Notes: generated by a model not told the origin, from the letters alone. 64,000 bases of DNA from Fodinibius salicampi (GCF_039545095.1 NZ_BAABRS010000004.1:310001-374000), one strand, 5' to 3'; positions 42,892-52,951 are shown, numbered from the stretch's first letter. Numbers and translations are program-made.

Positions 42892-43830
42892 ATGGAATTT
42901 TCTACCCTTTTCAATGACTTGAGGAGCAAGTTTAATGAGGAAGTGACAAGCAAGCTTGAGACTTGGCTTGATACGCTTATAAGCATGCTTCCTGAGATGG
43001 TGATGGCCCTGCTGGTACTGATTGTGTTTTATGTGATTGGTAAGCTGGTTCGGCAGGCCGTCCACAAACTGTTGTCAAAGGCAACGATGAATAAAACCGT
43101 TATTGACCTGCTGGAAACCATAGTGGGTATCATGATTATTAGTATCGGTATATTTATTGCCCTGAGTGTCTTGAACCTGGATGGGGCAGTTACCTCGCTG
43201 CTTGCCGGTGCTGGTATTGTCGGTTTGGCCTTAGGTTTTGCATTTCAGGATATTGCATCAAACTTTATCTCGGGTATCATTCTTACGCTCCGGCATCCGT
43301 TTGGCATTGGCGATATTATTGAAACTAATGATATATATGGCACTGTACGGAAGTTAAATCTTCGAAACACAATTCTACAAACGCCCCAGGGACAGATTGT
43401 ATATATCCCGAATAAAATGGTATTTGAAAATCCGCTTTCTAACTTTACGGATGAGCGTCAGCGTCGTATTGATTTGAGTTGCGGGGTCTCATATGCCGAA
43501 GATCTTGAGCAAGTTCGCCAACTAGCTATTGAGGCTATTGAAGAGCTTGAAAACTATGACAGTGATAAGGATATCCTGTTCTTTTTCGATGAATTCGGAG
43601 GGAGTTCTATCAATTTCAAGGTTTGTTTTTGGGTAAATTTCCGGAGGAATTCTGATTTTCTTACTCCTCGAAGTGATGCGATTATGGCGCTTAAAAAGAA
43701 GTTTGATGAAAATGATATTACCATTCCGTTTCCCATTCGGACGCTTGATTTTGGCATACGCGGAGGGGAAAAACTGGATAGTATGCTTAAGGGAACAGCT
43801 CCGGCTGAAGAAAACGGAGCGGATTCTTAG
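42892..43830 (+). CDS. Small-conductance mechanosensitive channel (MscS family)
   Basis: The 312-residue channel has three N-terminal helices. TM3 carries the pore signature GAGIVGLALGFAFQDIASNFISGI. A beta domain (GDIIETNDIYGTVRKLNLRNTILQTPQGQIVYIPN) and an alpha/beta cytoplasmic cage follow. It opens under membrane tension to release osmolytes. Length is close to that of E. coli MscS (286). A strong bidirectional terminator follows it. Confidence 0.95.
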   Translation: MEFSTLFNDLRSKFNEEVTSKLETWLDTLISMLPEMVMALLVLIVFYVIGKLVRQAVHKLLSKATMNKTVIDLLETIVGIMIISIGIFIALSVLNLDGAVTSLLAGAGIVGLALGFAFQDIASNFISGIILTLRHPFGIGDIIETNDIYGTVRKLNLRNTILQTPQGQIVYIPNKMVFENPLSNFTDERQRRIDLSCGVSYAEDLEQVRQLAIEAIEELENYDSDKDILFFFDEFGGSSINFKVCFWVNFRRNSDFLTPRSDAIMALKKKFDENDITIPFPIRTLDFGIRGGEKLDSMLKGTAPAEENGADS

Positions 43831-43859
43831 AAAACTATAGCTCCTAAGACTGATATATG

Positions 43860-43897
43860 TAAGAAATGCCAAGGAGGAAGGTCCTTGGCATTTCTTA
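43860..43897. terminator. Bidirectional terminator with 16-base-pair stem
   Basis: TAAGAAATGCCAAGGA (43860-43875) pairs perfectly with 43882-43897 around the loop GGAAGG, with A- and T-rich bases at the stem ends. It lies between the convergent mscS-like and DPP-IV genes and can serve both. Confidence 0.85.
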
Positions 43898-43917
43898 TTA
43901 GAGCAGGTGTTAAGGTT

Positions 43918-46152
43918 TTACTTCAAGTGACGTTCCAGGTAATTGGTATAGGATTGATATAGCAGATAATAGCTGGCTGTATTAAAGGAAACGCCGTGCG
44001 CTCCGGGGGGATAAATTCGTAAATCCACATCCTTCCCATTGCCAGTAAGCGCGGTCATTAGTTGCATCGTATTTTGGACATGTACGTTTTCGTCCATGGT
44101 AGAGTGTGAGAGCAATAAGTCAGCCTCCAAATTTTCAGCATGTGTATTTGAAGAACTCTGTTTATAGCCCTCGGCGTTATCATCCAGCAATCCCATGTAG
44201 CGTTCGGTATAAATACTGTCATATAATTTCCAGTTCGTAACCGGTGCTGTAGCAATTCCTGCGACGAAAACATCGGGATGAGTAAAAAGAGTATAGGTCG
44301 TCATGTAGCCGCCATAACTGTGTCCACGAATAGCCATGCGATTACCATCAACCCAGTCTTTGTCGGCCATATATTTTACCGTCTCAACAAAGTCGTTGGC
44401 TTCCCATTTACCGAGCTGTTTATAAACGATTTTTTCAAATTCTGAGCCGTAACCACCACTTCCTCGATTATTAACATTTACAACTATATATCCCTTTTGG
44501 GCGAGGTACTGGTTCCACCCGCTGGATTCCCACTGGTTATAAACCCCCTGTGCACCGGGTCCGCCATAAATATTTAGCAGCAGCGGATAGCTTTTGGTTG
44601 AGTCAAAGTCGACAGGCTTAATCATGTAACCGTCGAGTTGCTGTCCGTCTGAGGTTGTAAATGTAAAGAGTTCACGCGGCGAATAAACGTGGGATTCAAC
44701 GAACTCATTAACGGATTCATTATCTTCAAGTACCATGAGTTTACCATCAGTTGTATTCCATAGTTCTACCTGTGTTGGGGTAGAAATATTGGAGTAACGG
44801 TTGATAAAATACTTGCCGTTTGAACCCATGCTTATGTTATGGGTTCCCTCTGCTGTGGTATGTTTTGTTTTATTCTGTCCGTCGAAGCTTATAGAGTATA
44901 GGTGTCGTTCGAGGGGAGAAGTTTCGGTGGATGTATAAAAAATGCGATTACTGGCGTAGTCAACGGTATGGACATAGGTGACTTCCCAATCTCCCCGGGT
45001 TACTTGATTTTTTACCTCTCCATCATATCCGTAACGATAGATGTGACTCCATCCATCACGATCAGAAATCCAGAAGAATTCTTTACTATCTTCCGGAAAA
45101 AAGAACAGGTGATTGATACCCGCAAAAAAGTCAAAAATATCGATCCATGTATCTGATGTTTCTTCCATAACCAGGCGATTCTCGCCACTATGAATATCGT
45201 TAAAGAAAAGTTTGAGATGGTTTTGTGCCCGGTTAAGGTGCACAATAGCAAGCTTATTTTCATTGGCCGTCCAGTACAATCGGGGAATATATCCGTCCCT
45301 GGGTAAATCCATCCATTGCTGGTCTTTGGTTTCAACATTTACAACACCGATTTTTACCTCGGGATTTTCATCACCTACTTTTGGGTAAGGGATTTTTTCG
45401 TACTCAGGGTGCTGACCGGAATAATCGGTCATTTGAAAAATATTGACATGTCGTTCATCGGTTTGCCAGTAGGCAATATGTTCGCTGTCGGGTGACCACT
45501 CCCAGGCTTGTGCCAAACCGAATTCTTCTTCGTAGACCCATCCAAAACGTCCGTTATAAAAATATTCTTCAGCACTGTTTGTAAGCTGTGTTTCTTTTTC
45601 TGAAGCCAAATCATATACAAAAAGATCACCGTTGCGTTCATAACCGATCTTTTGTCCGTTAGGAGAGAGTTCTGCAGTACGTGCGTCTTCGACGAGTAAT
45701 TCCAGCGTTTCGTTTTCGACTGAGTATAGATAGTAATCAGAAATGCCGGAACGGCGATAAACAGGTCGAAAGTTGGATTGAAAGACTAGGTATTTTGAAT
45801 CATTTGACCATTGGAAGGAAGAATATTCAAATGTCGAATCAGTATCAGGAAACGTATGTTCAGCGTTGTTAAAAATTAGCTCATCTTCCTGGGTGGCAGG
45901 GTCATACACCCTTATCTCCATATTCTCGGTCTCCTCGTTGTACTGCATATAGGAATACCGGTTACCTTCGTCAATCCAGTTGATATTGCGTGGGCCATTG
46001 GAACCACTGAGCTGTCCACTTTGAGACAGGGCCTCCTTTACGTCAGAATATCGTTGTTTCTCCTGCGCAATACCTGGCTGTTGAAAAATAAATGCACCCA
46101 GGAGAATGGTGAGGGCTATTGATTTATAGAGTGATGAGATAGAATGTTTCAT
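43918..46152 (-). CDS. Dipeptidyl peptidase IV (S9B serine peptidase)
   Basis: The 744-residue precursor has a signal peptide (to about GIAQEKQ). An eight-bladed propeller (DPPIV_N, about residues 40-490) includes the EEEFG substrate N-terminus motif (WVYEEEFGLA). The C-terminal alpha/beta hydrolase carries the nucleophile in GHSYGGYM, the Asp in STMDENVH and the His in GAHGVS. It releases X-Pro dipeptides from peptides in the periplasm or at the surface. Confidence 0.96.
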   Translation of the reverse strand: MKHSISSLYKSIALTILLGAFIFQQPGIAQEKQRYSDVKEALSQSGQLSGSNGPRNINWIDEGNRYSYMQYNEETENMEIRVYDPATQEDELIFNNAEHTFPDTDSTFEYSSFQWSNDSKYLVFQSNFRPVYRRSGISDYYLYSVENETLELLVEDARTAELSPNGQKIGYERNGDLFVYDLASEKETQLTNSAEEYFYNGRFGWVYEEEFGLAQAWEWSPDSEHIAYWQTDERHVNIFQMTDYSGQHPEYEKIPYPKVGDENPEVKIGVVNVETKDQQWMDLPRDGYIPRLYWTANENKLAIVHLNRAQNHLKLFFNDIHSGENRLVMEETSDTWIDIFDFFAGINHLFFFPEDSKEFFWISDRDGWSHIYRYGYDGEVKNQVTRGDWEVTYVHTVDYASNRIFYTSTETSPLERHLYSISFDGQNKTKHTTAEGTHNISMGSNGKYFINRYSNISTPTQVELWNTTDGKLMVLEDNESVNEFVESHVYSPRELFTFTTSDGQQLDGYMIKPVDFDSTKSYPLLLNIYGGPGAQGVYNQWESSGWNQYLAQKGYIVVNVNNRGSGGYGSEFEKIVYKQLGKWEANDFVETVKYMADKDWVDGNRMAIRGHSYGGYMTTYTLFTHPDVFVAGIATAPVTNWKLYDSIYTERYMGLLDDNAEGYKQSSSNTHAENLEADLLLSHSTMDENVHVQNTMQLMTALTGNGKDVDLRIYPPGAHGVSFNTASYYLLYQSYTNYLERHLK

Positions 46153-46247
46153 ATATGTATAAATGCTGGCTGTTTATATTATATAAGTTTTGTTAGAAGG
46201 ATTGAATTAATCAAATATTGTAGGTCAGGGCAAGTGAAATTTGCAGA

Positions 46248-46757
46248 TTAGCCAATAAGAACCTGAAAGACGATCATAAGGGCAACGGAGATAGTGATAG
46301 CAGTGGCGATAATTGAGGCATCGTTTTCCTCCATAGCGTCTGGAATGACCTCCGCAAAGACCATCCAGATCATTGCACCCCCGGCAAACCCGAGTCCCAC
46401 GGGCAAATAGTCACGAAAGATTTCTACAAAAATGAATGCCGGAACAGCCATTAATGGTTGAGGTAGGCTTGAGAAGACACTCCACCAAGCAGCCTTCAAA
46501 GGGGAGGTGCCTCTGGGGATGAGCCCAATAATTATACCGTAAAAGGTAAACCACAGATCATAATTAAGTCCTTCATAAATTAAGCCGAAGCTGGCCGCTA
46601 GCATAAGTCCCGATGCAATAGCATTGGAAATACCAAGCCAGGAGCGCGTTAACTTCTCAAAAAAGAAAAAGGGAAGAGCTCCCAGACCGGTGGCGACCGC
46701 CGTAATTAGGGCATATAGAAAAACCTGTGCGGTAGGATGTTGTAGCAGTTCACTCAT
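46248..46757 (-). CDS. ZIP-family metal transporter lacking the central metal-site helices
   Basis: The 169-residue membrane protein matches the ends of a bacterial ZIP transporter. It has GALPFFFFEKLTRSWLGISNAIASGLMLAASFGLIYEG (TM1-2), LWFTFYGIIIGL (TM3), then PRGTSPLKAAWWSVFSSLPQPLMAVPAF...GLGFAGGAMIWMVFAEVIPDA (TM6-8). Usual members are about 250 residues. The missing stretch between GIIIGL and IPRGTS would hold TM4-5 with the HxxPEG-type metal ligands. The frame is intact, so this is an in-frame internal deletion. It is probably inactive or altered as a transporter, or the join is an assembly artefact. Confidence 0.75.
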   Translation of the reverse strand: MSELLQHPTAQVFLYALITAVATGLGALPFFFFEKLTRSWLGISNAIASGLMLAASFGLIYEGLNYDLWFTFYGIIIGLIPRGTSPLKAAWWSVFSSLPQPLMAVPAFIFVEIFRDYLPVGLGFAGGAMIWMVFAEVIPDAMEENDASIIATAITISVALMIVFQVLIG

Positions 46758-46887
46758 TATACCTTTTTTTAGTTAGCACCAAATATAATGAGTGGTTATT
46801 CCTAATCCATCACTTGAGGTATATTTAGAATAAAATTAAATAGCTTTTATTGATGATTGTTATAGAAGTAATATGGAGCTGTTACTG

Positions 46888-48630
46888 TTATTCATCACCA
46901 GTTAACTCATTGATAATGGTATCCATCTTACCTTCGAGTTGTTCAGTGACCGTGTCGAACGCATCAATACTGTTAAGTTCGGTATTGACACTACAATAAA
47001 ACTTAATTTTGGGTTCGGTTCCTGAAGGACGAACTGATACAATGGAACCATCTTCAGTAATAAACTGTAAGACATTGGAAGAGGGGAGTCCTATATCCTC
47101 GGTTTTACCAGTTGTTATATTTTTGGCTTTGCTGCTTTTATAATCCTTAATGACTACAACCTCCGATCCGGCCAGTGATTTGGGAGGATCTTCGCGGTAG
47201 TTTTTTAACATTTGCTGAATTTCCGAAGCTCCTTCACGTCCCCGCTTATAAACAGAAACCAGCTTTTCCCTGAAATAGCCATACTGTTGATAAATGTCCA
47301 ACAGTGTTTCATACAGGCTGCTGCCTTTGTCTTTGTAGTAGGCGGCCATTTCGGCGATGATGACAGCAGATACAACAGCATCTTTATCACGTACATGTTC
47401 GCCAATCAGGTAACCGTAACTCTCTTCACCCCCGGCTATAAACTGCTTCTCATCTTCAAGTTTCGTCATTAGTTCGCCGATGTACTTGAAGCCAGTTAGC
47501 GTATTGAAACACTCTACATCGTAATGATCGGCGATGCGATCAATGAGGTAGGTCGTTACAATGGTCTTGACAATATATTCATTGCCGCTCAGCTTATTGG
47601 CTTCCTGCCACGCATTGAGCATATAATTGATAATAAGCGTACCGGTCTGATTACCGTTAAGCAGTATCCATTCCCCGTTATTATCTTTAACGGCAATACC
47701 TACCCGGTCGGCATCCGGATCGGTTGCCATAACCAATTCAGCATCAATTTTTTTGGCTTTATCCAGGGCCATCGACAGGGCTTCCTTTTCTTCGGGGTTA
47801 GGCAGTTCCACCGTCGGGAAATTTCCATCATAGACCATCTGTTCCTCAACCAGCGATACATTTTCAAAGCCGTAACGTTCCAGAGCCGGAGGCACTAATA
47901 CCCCTGAAGTGCCGTGAATAGGAGAAAAGACAATACTTAAATCTTTTTGACGCTCAATGGCATCGCGCGATATAGAAAGTTTTTTAATGGTATCCAGGTA
48001 GCGGTTATCTATCTCCTCTCCGATCAGCTCTATTTTTTCTTCATTACCTTCAAACGCGATTTCCTGTACATCTTCAATATTCTGGACTTCCTCCATCACC
48101 ATCTTATCCTGAGGTGATACCAGTTGACCACCATCAGCCCCATAAGCTTTATAGCCATTGTATTCTTTGGGATTATGGGAGGCGGTAAGCATAACGCCTC
48201 CATGACATTTCAGTTCCCTAATGGCATAAGAGAGTTCAGGGGTCGGACGTAATCCATCGAATAGATAAACATAGATACCATTATCAGAAAAGATATCAGC
48301 GACTACGCGGGCCAGGGTTTCCGAATTATTGCGACAGTCATGGGCGATAGCCACACTGATCTGTTCGTCTGGATAGTTCTTTTTCAGGAAGTTACTGAAT
48401 CCCTGAGTAGCCATTCCAAAGGTATATTTATTTACACGATTGGGACCTATCCCCATAATTCCCCTGATGCCTCCCGTACCAAACTCCAAATCTTTATAAA
48501 AGGCATCTGCCAGTTCTTCATACTGTTCGTTCTCTAACTTTGAGCGAATTTCGGCTTTGGTCTGTTCATCGTAGTTACCCTTTAGCCATTGGTCAACTTT
48601 TTCCTGAATAGCCGGATCTAATGATTCCAT
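46888..48630 (-). CDS. Phospho-sugar mutase (phosphoglucomutase/phosphomannomutase)
   Basis: The 580-residue alpha-D-phosphohexomutase has the phosphoserine loop TASHNPKEYNGYK (S151), the Mg loop DPDADRVGIA, the sugar loop GGEESYGYLIG and the C-terminal phosphate loop RPSGTEPKIKFY. The N-terminal GTGGIRG and the size match the PGM2/PgcA subgroup that interconverts glucose 1- and 6-phosphate. It likely feeds glycogen or cell-wall sugar synthesis. Confidence 0.95.
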   Translation of the reverse strand: MESLDPAIQEKVDQWLKGNYDEQTKAEIRSKLENEQYEELADAFYKDLEFGTGGIRGIMGIGPNRVNKYTFGMATQGFSNFLKKNYPDEQISVAIAHDCRNNSETLARVVADIFSDNGIYVYLFDGLRPTPELSYAIRELKCHGGVMLTASHNPKEYNGYKAYGADGGQLVSPQDKMVMEEVQNIEDVQEIAFEGNEEKIELIGEEIDNRYLDTIKKLSISRDAIERQKDLSIVFSPIHGTSGVLVPPALERYGFENVSLVEEQMVYDGNFPTVELPNPEEKEALSMALDKAKKIDAELVMATDPDADRVGIAVKDNNGEWILLNGNQTGTLIINYMLNAWQEANKLSGNEYIVKTIVTTYLIDRIADHYDVECFNTLTGFKYIGELMTKLEDEKQFIAGGEESYGYLIGEHVRDKDAVVSAVIIAEMAAYYKDKGSSLYETLLDIYQQYGYFREKLVSVYKRGREGASEIQQMLKNYREDPPKSLAGSEVVVIKDYKSSKAKNITTGKTEDIGLPSSNVLQFITEDGSIVSVRPSGTEPKIKFYCSVNTELNSIDAFDTVTEQLEGKMDTIINELTGDE

Positions 48631-48744
48631 AACAGTACGATTTAGAATTTGATAATGTTTATCTTTGGTATCAGTAAAAGGAAAGTACTATTTCAATTCC
48701 ATTATTTCTAATATCAGCCAGATTTGTAAAGTCTTTCATATATG

Positions 48745-49779
48745 TTATGATTCTCTTTGCCAATCTACTTTCTTAACGAGCAGCCACAGACCAATAATTA
48801 TTAACGGAAGACTCAACCATTGTCCCATATTTATAGACCAATTGCTTGCAAAGGCCGCTTGATTAATTTTTGTAAACTCAAGCAGAAACCGGCCACTGAA
48901 CAGGAGTGCTAAAAAGCTACCGAAAAGAGCACCTTCCGGTGGACGAGACTGATATTTTTTGTAAACAACCCATAGTATGATAAAGATCACAATACAAAGT
49001 AGAGCCTCATAGAGCATGGTCGGATGTCGGGGCAGCATTTGTTCAGTAGCACTAAGCCCCCTTGCATTTTCAAAGACCACTGCCCAGGGCAAATCAGTAG
49101 TACGGCCAATAATTTCCGAGTTAACAAAATTTCCTGTACGGATGAAAGCCCCGCCTATAGCCACAACAATAACTACACGATCAGCAAGCCAGAGGAAGTT
49201 CATCTCTCTGACTTTATTTATATACAAATACATAGCTAAAATGATACCGATGGCAGCTCCATGACTGGCCAGTCCACCATTCCATATTGCCAGAATTTGA
49301 GAGGGGTACCGAAAATAAAAAGCAGGATCATAGAAGAGTACATGGCCGAGGCGGGCCCCAACCACGGTGCCAATCATAACGTATGTAAGTAACTTGTCGA
49401 GTTCTTCTTGGGTACGCCCTGAAACCGTATACATTTGCTGCATAAGAATGTATCCAACCACAAAAGAGGAGGCAAAGAGCAGTCCATACCAGCGCGGTTG
49501 TATAGGCCCGATTTGACTAAATGTAGGGGAGGGGAGAATCTGGAAGATCAGTTGTCCTAAGATAAATGAACCCAGAATGAGGGTCCAGAATTTCCACTGT
49601 GGGATGTCCGGATCTTCCCGGTCCGAAAGATTATCGGGGATCAGTTTCTGATATCCGAAATAGATAAACACAAAGGCAGCGACGATCCCCCAAATAGCTA
49701 TGGGAAAAGGCAGTTCGATTGTTCCGATGGTAAAAGCAATGGGATCGGCATTCCATGTAAAGTAATCGGATGATTGCAT
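48745..49779 (-). CDS. lgt: Prolipoprotein diacylglyceryl transferase
   Basis: This inner-membrane enzyme moves diacylglycerol from phosphatidylglycerol to the lipobox cysteine, the first step of lipoprotein maturation. The 344-residue protein has seven helices and the signature GGAFIRTGNFVNSEIIGRTTDLPW. Also present are NGGLASHGAAIGI with the essential His and RHPTMLYEALLC. It is longer than the usual 260-300 residues because of extra loops. Many lipobox proteins in this window are its clients. Confidence 0.95.
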   Translation of the reverse strand: MQSSDYFTWNADPIAFTIGTIELPFPIAIWGIVAAFVFIYFGYQKLIPDNLSDREDPDIPQWKFWTLILGSFILGQLIFQILPSPTFSQIGPIQPRWYGLLFASSFVVGYILMQQMYTVSGRTQEELDKLLTYVMIGTVVGARLGHVLFYDPAFYFRYPSQILAIWNGGLASHGAAIGIILAMYLYINKVREMNFLWLADRVVIVVAIGGAFIRTGNFVNSEIIGRTTDLPWAVVFENARGLSATEQMLPRHPTMLYEALLCIVIFIILWVVYKKYQSRPPEGALFGSFLALLFSGRFLLEFTKINQAAFASNWSINMGQWLSLPLIIIGLWLLVKKVDWQRES

Positions 49780-49881
49780 GGGCTAAATTATTATATGTAA
49801 TGAGTGTTGAATAATATTTTCTGGTTTGGATATTGGTAATGGTATCTCCCTTGACTCGGGAAGGATGGACGGAGATACAAA

Positions 49882-51336
49882 TTAATACTCAATCTTATAA
49901 TCTGTACCGTCTGGGTTGTCCATTAATTCAATGCCCATTTCATTTAGATTATTGCGAATGGTATCAGCCAGTTCAAAGTTTTTGTCCTTGCGAGCCTGAT
50001 TACGCAATTCGATAAGCAGTTCTACAAGCTGTTCTGTTTTGTCAGTATCTCCGGAAGTCGAGTCGGTTTTAGGCCATAACCCTAGTACATCCTCTACAAA
50101 GTCATGCAGAAACTGACCTATTTCCTCAATATTTTCAGGAGTGTCATCACTGTTTATACGTTTCCGAATTTTTTTCAGCTCTTCGAACAGGAGGGCGATG
50201 GATTGGGCCGTATTGAAATCGTCATTAAGCTTTGACTCCAGATCGGTACGCAAATGATCCAAATCATATTTTCCACCGGATCCTTTACTTGCTGAGTCAA
50301 TGGTTAACAGCATTTCCTGAAGGTTGTGCAACCCGTTCTCTGCCCCGGCAAGTGCATCTTCCGAAAAATCGGTAGTGCTTCGGTAGTGACTTTGTAACAA
50401 AAAGAAGCGAATAACCTGGGGATCCCAGGCACGGCTCAGAAGTTCATGGTCGCCAGAGAAGAATTCATCGAGTGAAATAGCATTTCCAAGAGATTTACCC
50501 ATCTTTTGCCCCTCGAGCGTTACCATATTGTTGTGCATCCAGTAGTTTGCAAAAGGTTCGTCATAAGCGCATTCGCTCTGGGCAATTTCGCATTCGTGAT
50601 GGGGAAACTGGTTGTCCATTCCACCTCCGTGGATATCAAAATGCTCTCCCAGATATTTGGTTGACATTGCTGAGCATTCAATATGCCAGCCGGGATATCC
50701 CATTCCCCAGGGAGAGGGCCACTTCATGATGTGGCCGTCATCTGCTTTTTTCCAAAGGGCAAAGTCCTCGGGAGATTGTTTATCACTAGCAGTTTCAATA
50801 CGCATCCCGCTTTCTTGGTCTTCTACAGTCCGCCCACTTAGTTTTCCATAATTTTCATCTGAGGATACATCAAAATAGACGTTGCCGTTTGTTTCGTAAG
50901 CGTGGCCGTTTTCAAGGAGCTTTTTGACGATCTCAATCTGTTCGATAATATGACCTGTAGCACGTGGTGAGATATCCGGCCGCTCAATTCCGAGCTTATC
51001 CATGTCTCGGAAGTAATTATAGGTGTATTTCTCGGCCAGGGCCATCGGTTCTACTTTTTCAATTTTGGCCTGTTTTTCCAGCTTGTCTTCTCCTTGATCA
51101 GCATCATCAGTTAGGTGTCCTACATCTGTAATATTTTGGACATATCGTACTTTATGACCGAGATAGCGCAGGTAACGAACCACAATGTCAAATGAAACAT
51201 AGCTTTTGGCATGGCCCAGGTGGGAATCTCCGTAAACAGTGGGTCCGCAAACATATATTCCTACGAAGCCGTCGGTAATAGGTTCAAACTTTTCTTTCTC
51301 TCGGCTTAAAGTATTGTAAATATGTAGATCATCCAT
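49882..51336 (-). CDS. cysS: Cysteinyl-tRNA synthetase
   Basis: The 484-residue class I synthetase charges tRNA-Cys. It has the zinc ligand C30 in VCGPTVYGDSHLGHAKS, whose SHLGH is the HIGH-type motif. It also has HIECSAMSTKYLG, GGGMDNQFPHHECEIAQSE with zinc and adenylate residues, and KMGKSLGN as the KMSKS loop. The C-terminal DALR-type domain follows. A TATCTTTG -7 box lies upstream on the minus strand at 51380-51387. Confidence 0.97.
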   Translation of the reverse strand: MDDLHIYNTLSREKEKFEPITDGFVGIYVCGPTVYGDSHLGHAKSYVSFDIVVRYLRYLGHKVRYVQNITDVGHLTDDADQGEDKLEKQAKIEKVEPMALAEKYTYNYFRDMDKLGIERPDISPRATGHIIEQIEIVKKLLENGHAYETNGNVYFDVSSDENYGKLSGRTVEDQESGMRIETASDKQSPEDFALWKKADDGHIMKWPSPWGMGYPGWHIECSAMSTKYLGEHFDIHGGGMDNQFPHHECEIAQSECAYDEPFANYWMHNNMVTLEGQKMGKSLGNAISLDEFFSGDHELLSRAWDPQVIRFFLLQSHYRSTTDFSEDALAGAENGLHNLQEMLLTIDSASKGSGGKYDLDHLRTDLESKLNDDFNTAQSIALLFEELKKIRKRINSDDTPENIEEIGQFLHDFVEDVLGLWPKTDSTSGDTDKTEQLVELLIELRNQARKDKNFELADTIRNNLNEMGIELMDNPDGTDYKIEY

Positions 51337-51810
51337 TGAACAACGAGCAATTATATAATATTCTAAATATGTACGAATGCAAAGATAACGCTTACCATGG
51401 AGAGTTGATAGTGGGGCAACTGAGTAGTGTAATAAACATCCCTATTCCTTGTAGGATTTAATACTCAGATAGTTTTGAATGAAGGTATAGCTCCTTTAAA
51501 GAATAGGTATCTTTTCATCGACTGATGCGCTAAATTGGTTAGAAAGCAGTTCCAGATTGGAATTAACATTGAGAGATTAACACTAAGTCGAAGCAAAAAG
51601 GCCTATTTAGCCATTTTATTTTCTATATAGCTGATCCTTATAACTGTTTATGCTTAATGTAGTTAATCCTATTTAGCCTTTCCGGAATACTAAACTTATT
51701 TATTAATGGAATAAATAAGTTGTAAGGATTGGCCTTCCTGAGGATCTTACTTATGTATCTCTTATATAAAGAGAGCGCATATTTCAAAAAAAATAAAAGG
51801 AGGTGTTGAT
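51337..51810. other. Gene-free spacer with repeats between cysS and the protease
   Basis: The 474-base AT-rich spacer carries a -7 box for cysS (51380-51387, minus strand). It also holds an 11-base direct repeat CCTATTTAGCC (51602-51612 and 51668-51678) and a perfect 12-base inverted repeat AACTTATTTATT / AATAAATAAGTT (51693-51704, 51710-51721) with a five-base loop. The protease ribosome site AAAAGGAGGTG lies at its end. No ORF or RNA family is recognisable. Confidence 0.55.
51795..51805 (+). promoter_or_regulatory. Strong Shine-Dalgarno of the protease gene
   Basis: AAAAGGAGGTG ends about five bases before ATG 51811. It is the strongest ribosome-binding site in the window, where most genes have none, and it fixes the start. 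Confidence 0.7.
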
Positions 51811-52935
51811 ATGAAATCAACTGATCCATTAAGAATTGATAAGTTAAAGGAAATAACGTTCGAGAAGCCCAAAGAGCCTGAACAGCAGTTTGAAGAGGTT
51901 AACGTAAGTTCATTTACGCTACCGAAAGGAGCAGAACCGAGACTTAAACGTAACTGGGAACAACCCGGCTCATATAATGTAGTTGTGGAGCTTGAAAGCA
52001 AGCATATAGAATATGAAAAAGAGCAACTCATTAAGCCAACACCTGTTCCGAGGATACCAGTCACACCGCTAGGTAAAGATTGCTTAAGACAGTTTGGGGA
52101 TGTGGAATCTATTATTGGCAAGAAAAGAGCCTCTGCACCCGGCCGTTTTTTTCCGGAGAAGTCAAAGATTGATCTTGAGTTAGCCAGGGAATTCAAACGG
52201 CGAAGCAGAGGAGAAGATCGACCGACCAATATTTTTGGTACGGACGAACGATATATATACCAGGATACCAGTTTCCCGTGGCGTACGGTGGGAAGAGTAT
52301 GGACTGAAACCGGTGCATGTACAGGATGTACAATCGGGCCGCGATTGGTATTAACTGCAAGCCATTGTATAAATTGGAAGAGCGGAGGCGGGGCAGGATG
52401 GGTTAAGTTTTCGCCAAGCTATTATAACGGCAATGGTCCATGGGGAGAATTCTATGCCACGCGGGTTATTTATTGGAATAAAGCCCAGGGTGGTTTATCC
52501 GACTTGGAGACTGCATTTGATTATGTAGTATTGGTGATGAATGATTATATCGGGAACCGAGTAGGATACCCGGGCTACCGGACCTACTCGGAATCTTGGG
52601 ATGACTTGGGCGTATGGCAGCATATGGGCTATCCCGGAGATCTAACGAGTACTCAACGTCCAGCTTATGAGGGAAGTTGCTCTATTTCTTCTATTAGTTC
52701 TGAATCAACATCTGGCCAAGAAGGATTTGTACTCGGGCACTTTAATGATGTTACAGGAGGTCATTCCGGTGGTCCTGTCTGGGGCTGGTGGGATGGAGAA
52801 AGTTGGCCCAGGGTAGTAGGTGTTCAAAGTGCGGAATCCAATAATCCGGCTTTTAATACGTCCGGTGACAATGAGTTTGGAGGTGGTCCGGGTCTTTCGG
52901 CACTCATTTCATGGGCGCGTAATAATTACCCTTAA
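51811..52935 (+). CDS. Trypsin/V8-like serine protease without signal peptide
   Basis: The 374-residue protein has a chymotrypsin-fold domain at about residues 155-374. The triad is visible: H185 in LTASHC, D237 in AFDYVVLVM and S319 in GGHSGGPV. C170, C173 and C186 may form a disulfide or metal pair. The first 140 residues are charged and Pro-rich (FEKPKEPEQQFEEV, IKPTPVPRIPVTP) and look like a propeptide or recruitment region; there is no Sec signal, lipobox or sorting domain. The V8-like family is normally exported, so the location is puzzling. The very strong ribosome site and isolated setting hint at acquisition or special control. Confidence 0.9.
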   Translation: MKSTDPLRIDKLKEITFEKPKEPEQQFEEVNVSSFTLPKGAEPRLKRNWEQPGSYNVVVELESKHIEYEKEQLIKPTPVPRIPVTPLGKDCLRQFGDVESIIGKKRASAPGRFFPEKSKIDLELAREFKRRSRGEDRPTNIFGTDERYIYQDTSFPWRTVGRVWTETGACTGCTIGPRLVLTASHCINWKSGGGAGWVKFSPSYYNGNGPWGEFYATRVIYWNKAQGGLSDLETAFDYVVLVMNDYIGNRVGYPGYRTYSESWDDLGVWQHMGYPGDLTSTQRPAYEGSCSISSISSESTSGQEGFVLGHFNDVTGGHSGGPVWGWWDGESWPRVVGVQSAESNNPAFNTSGDNEFGGGPGLSALISWARNNYP

Positions 52936-52951
52936 ATTATAACTAAAAGTG

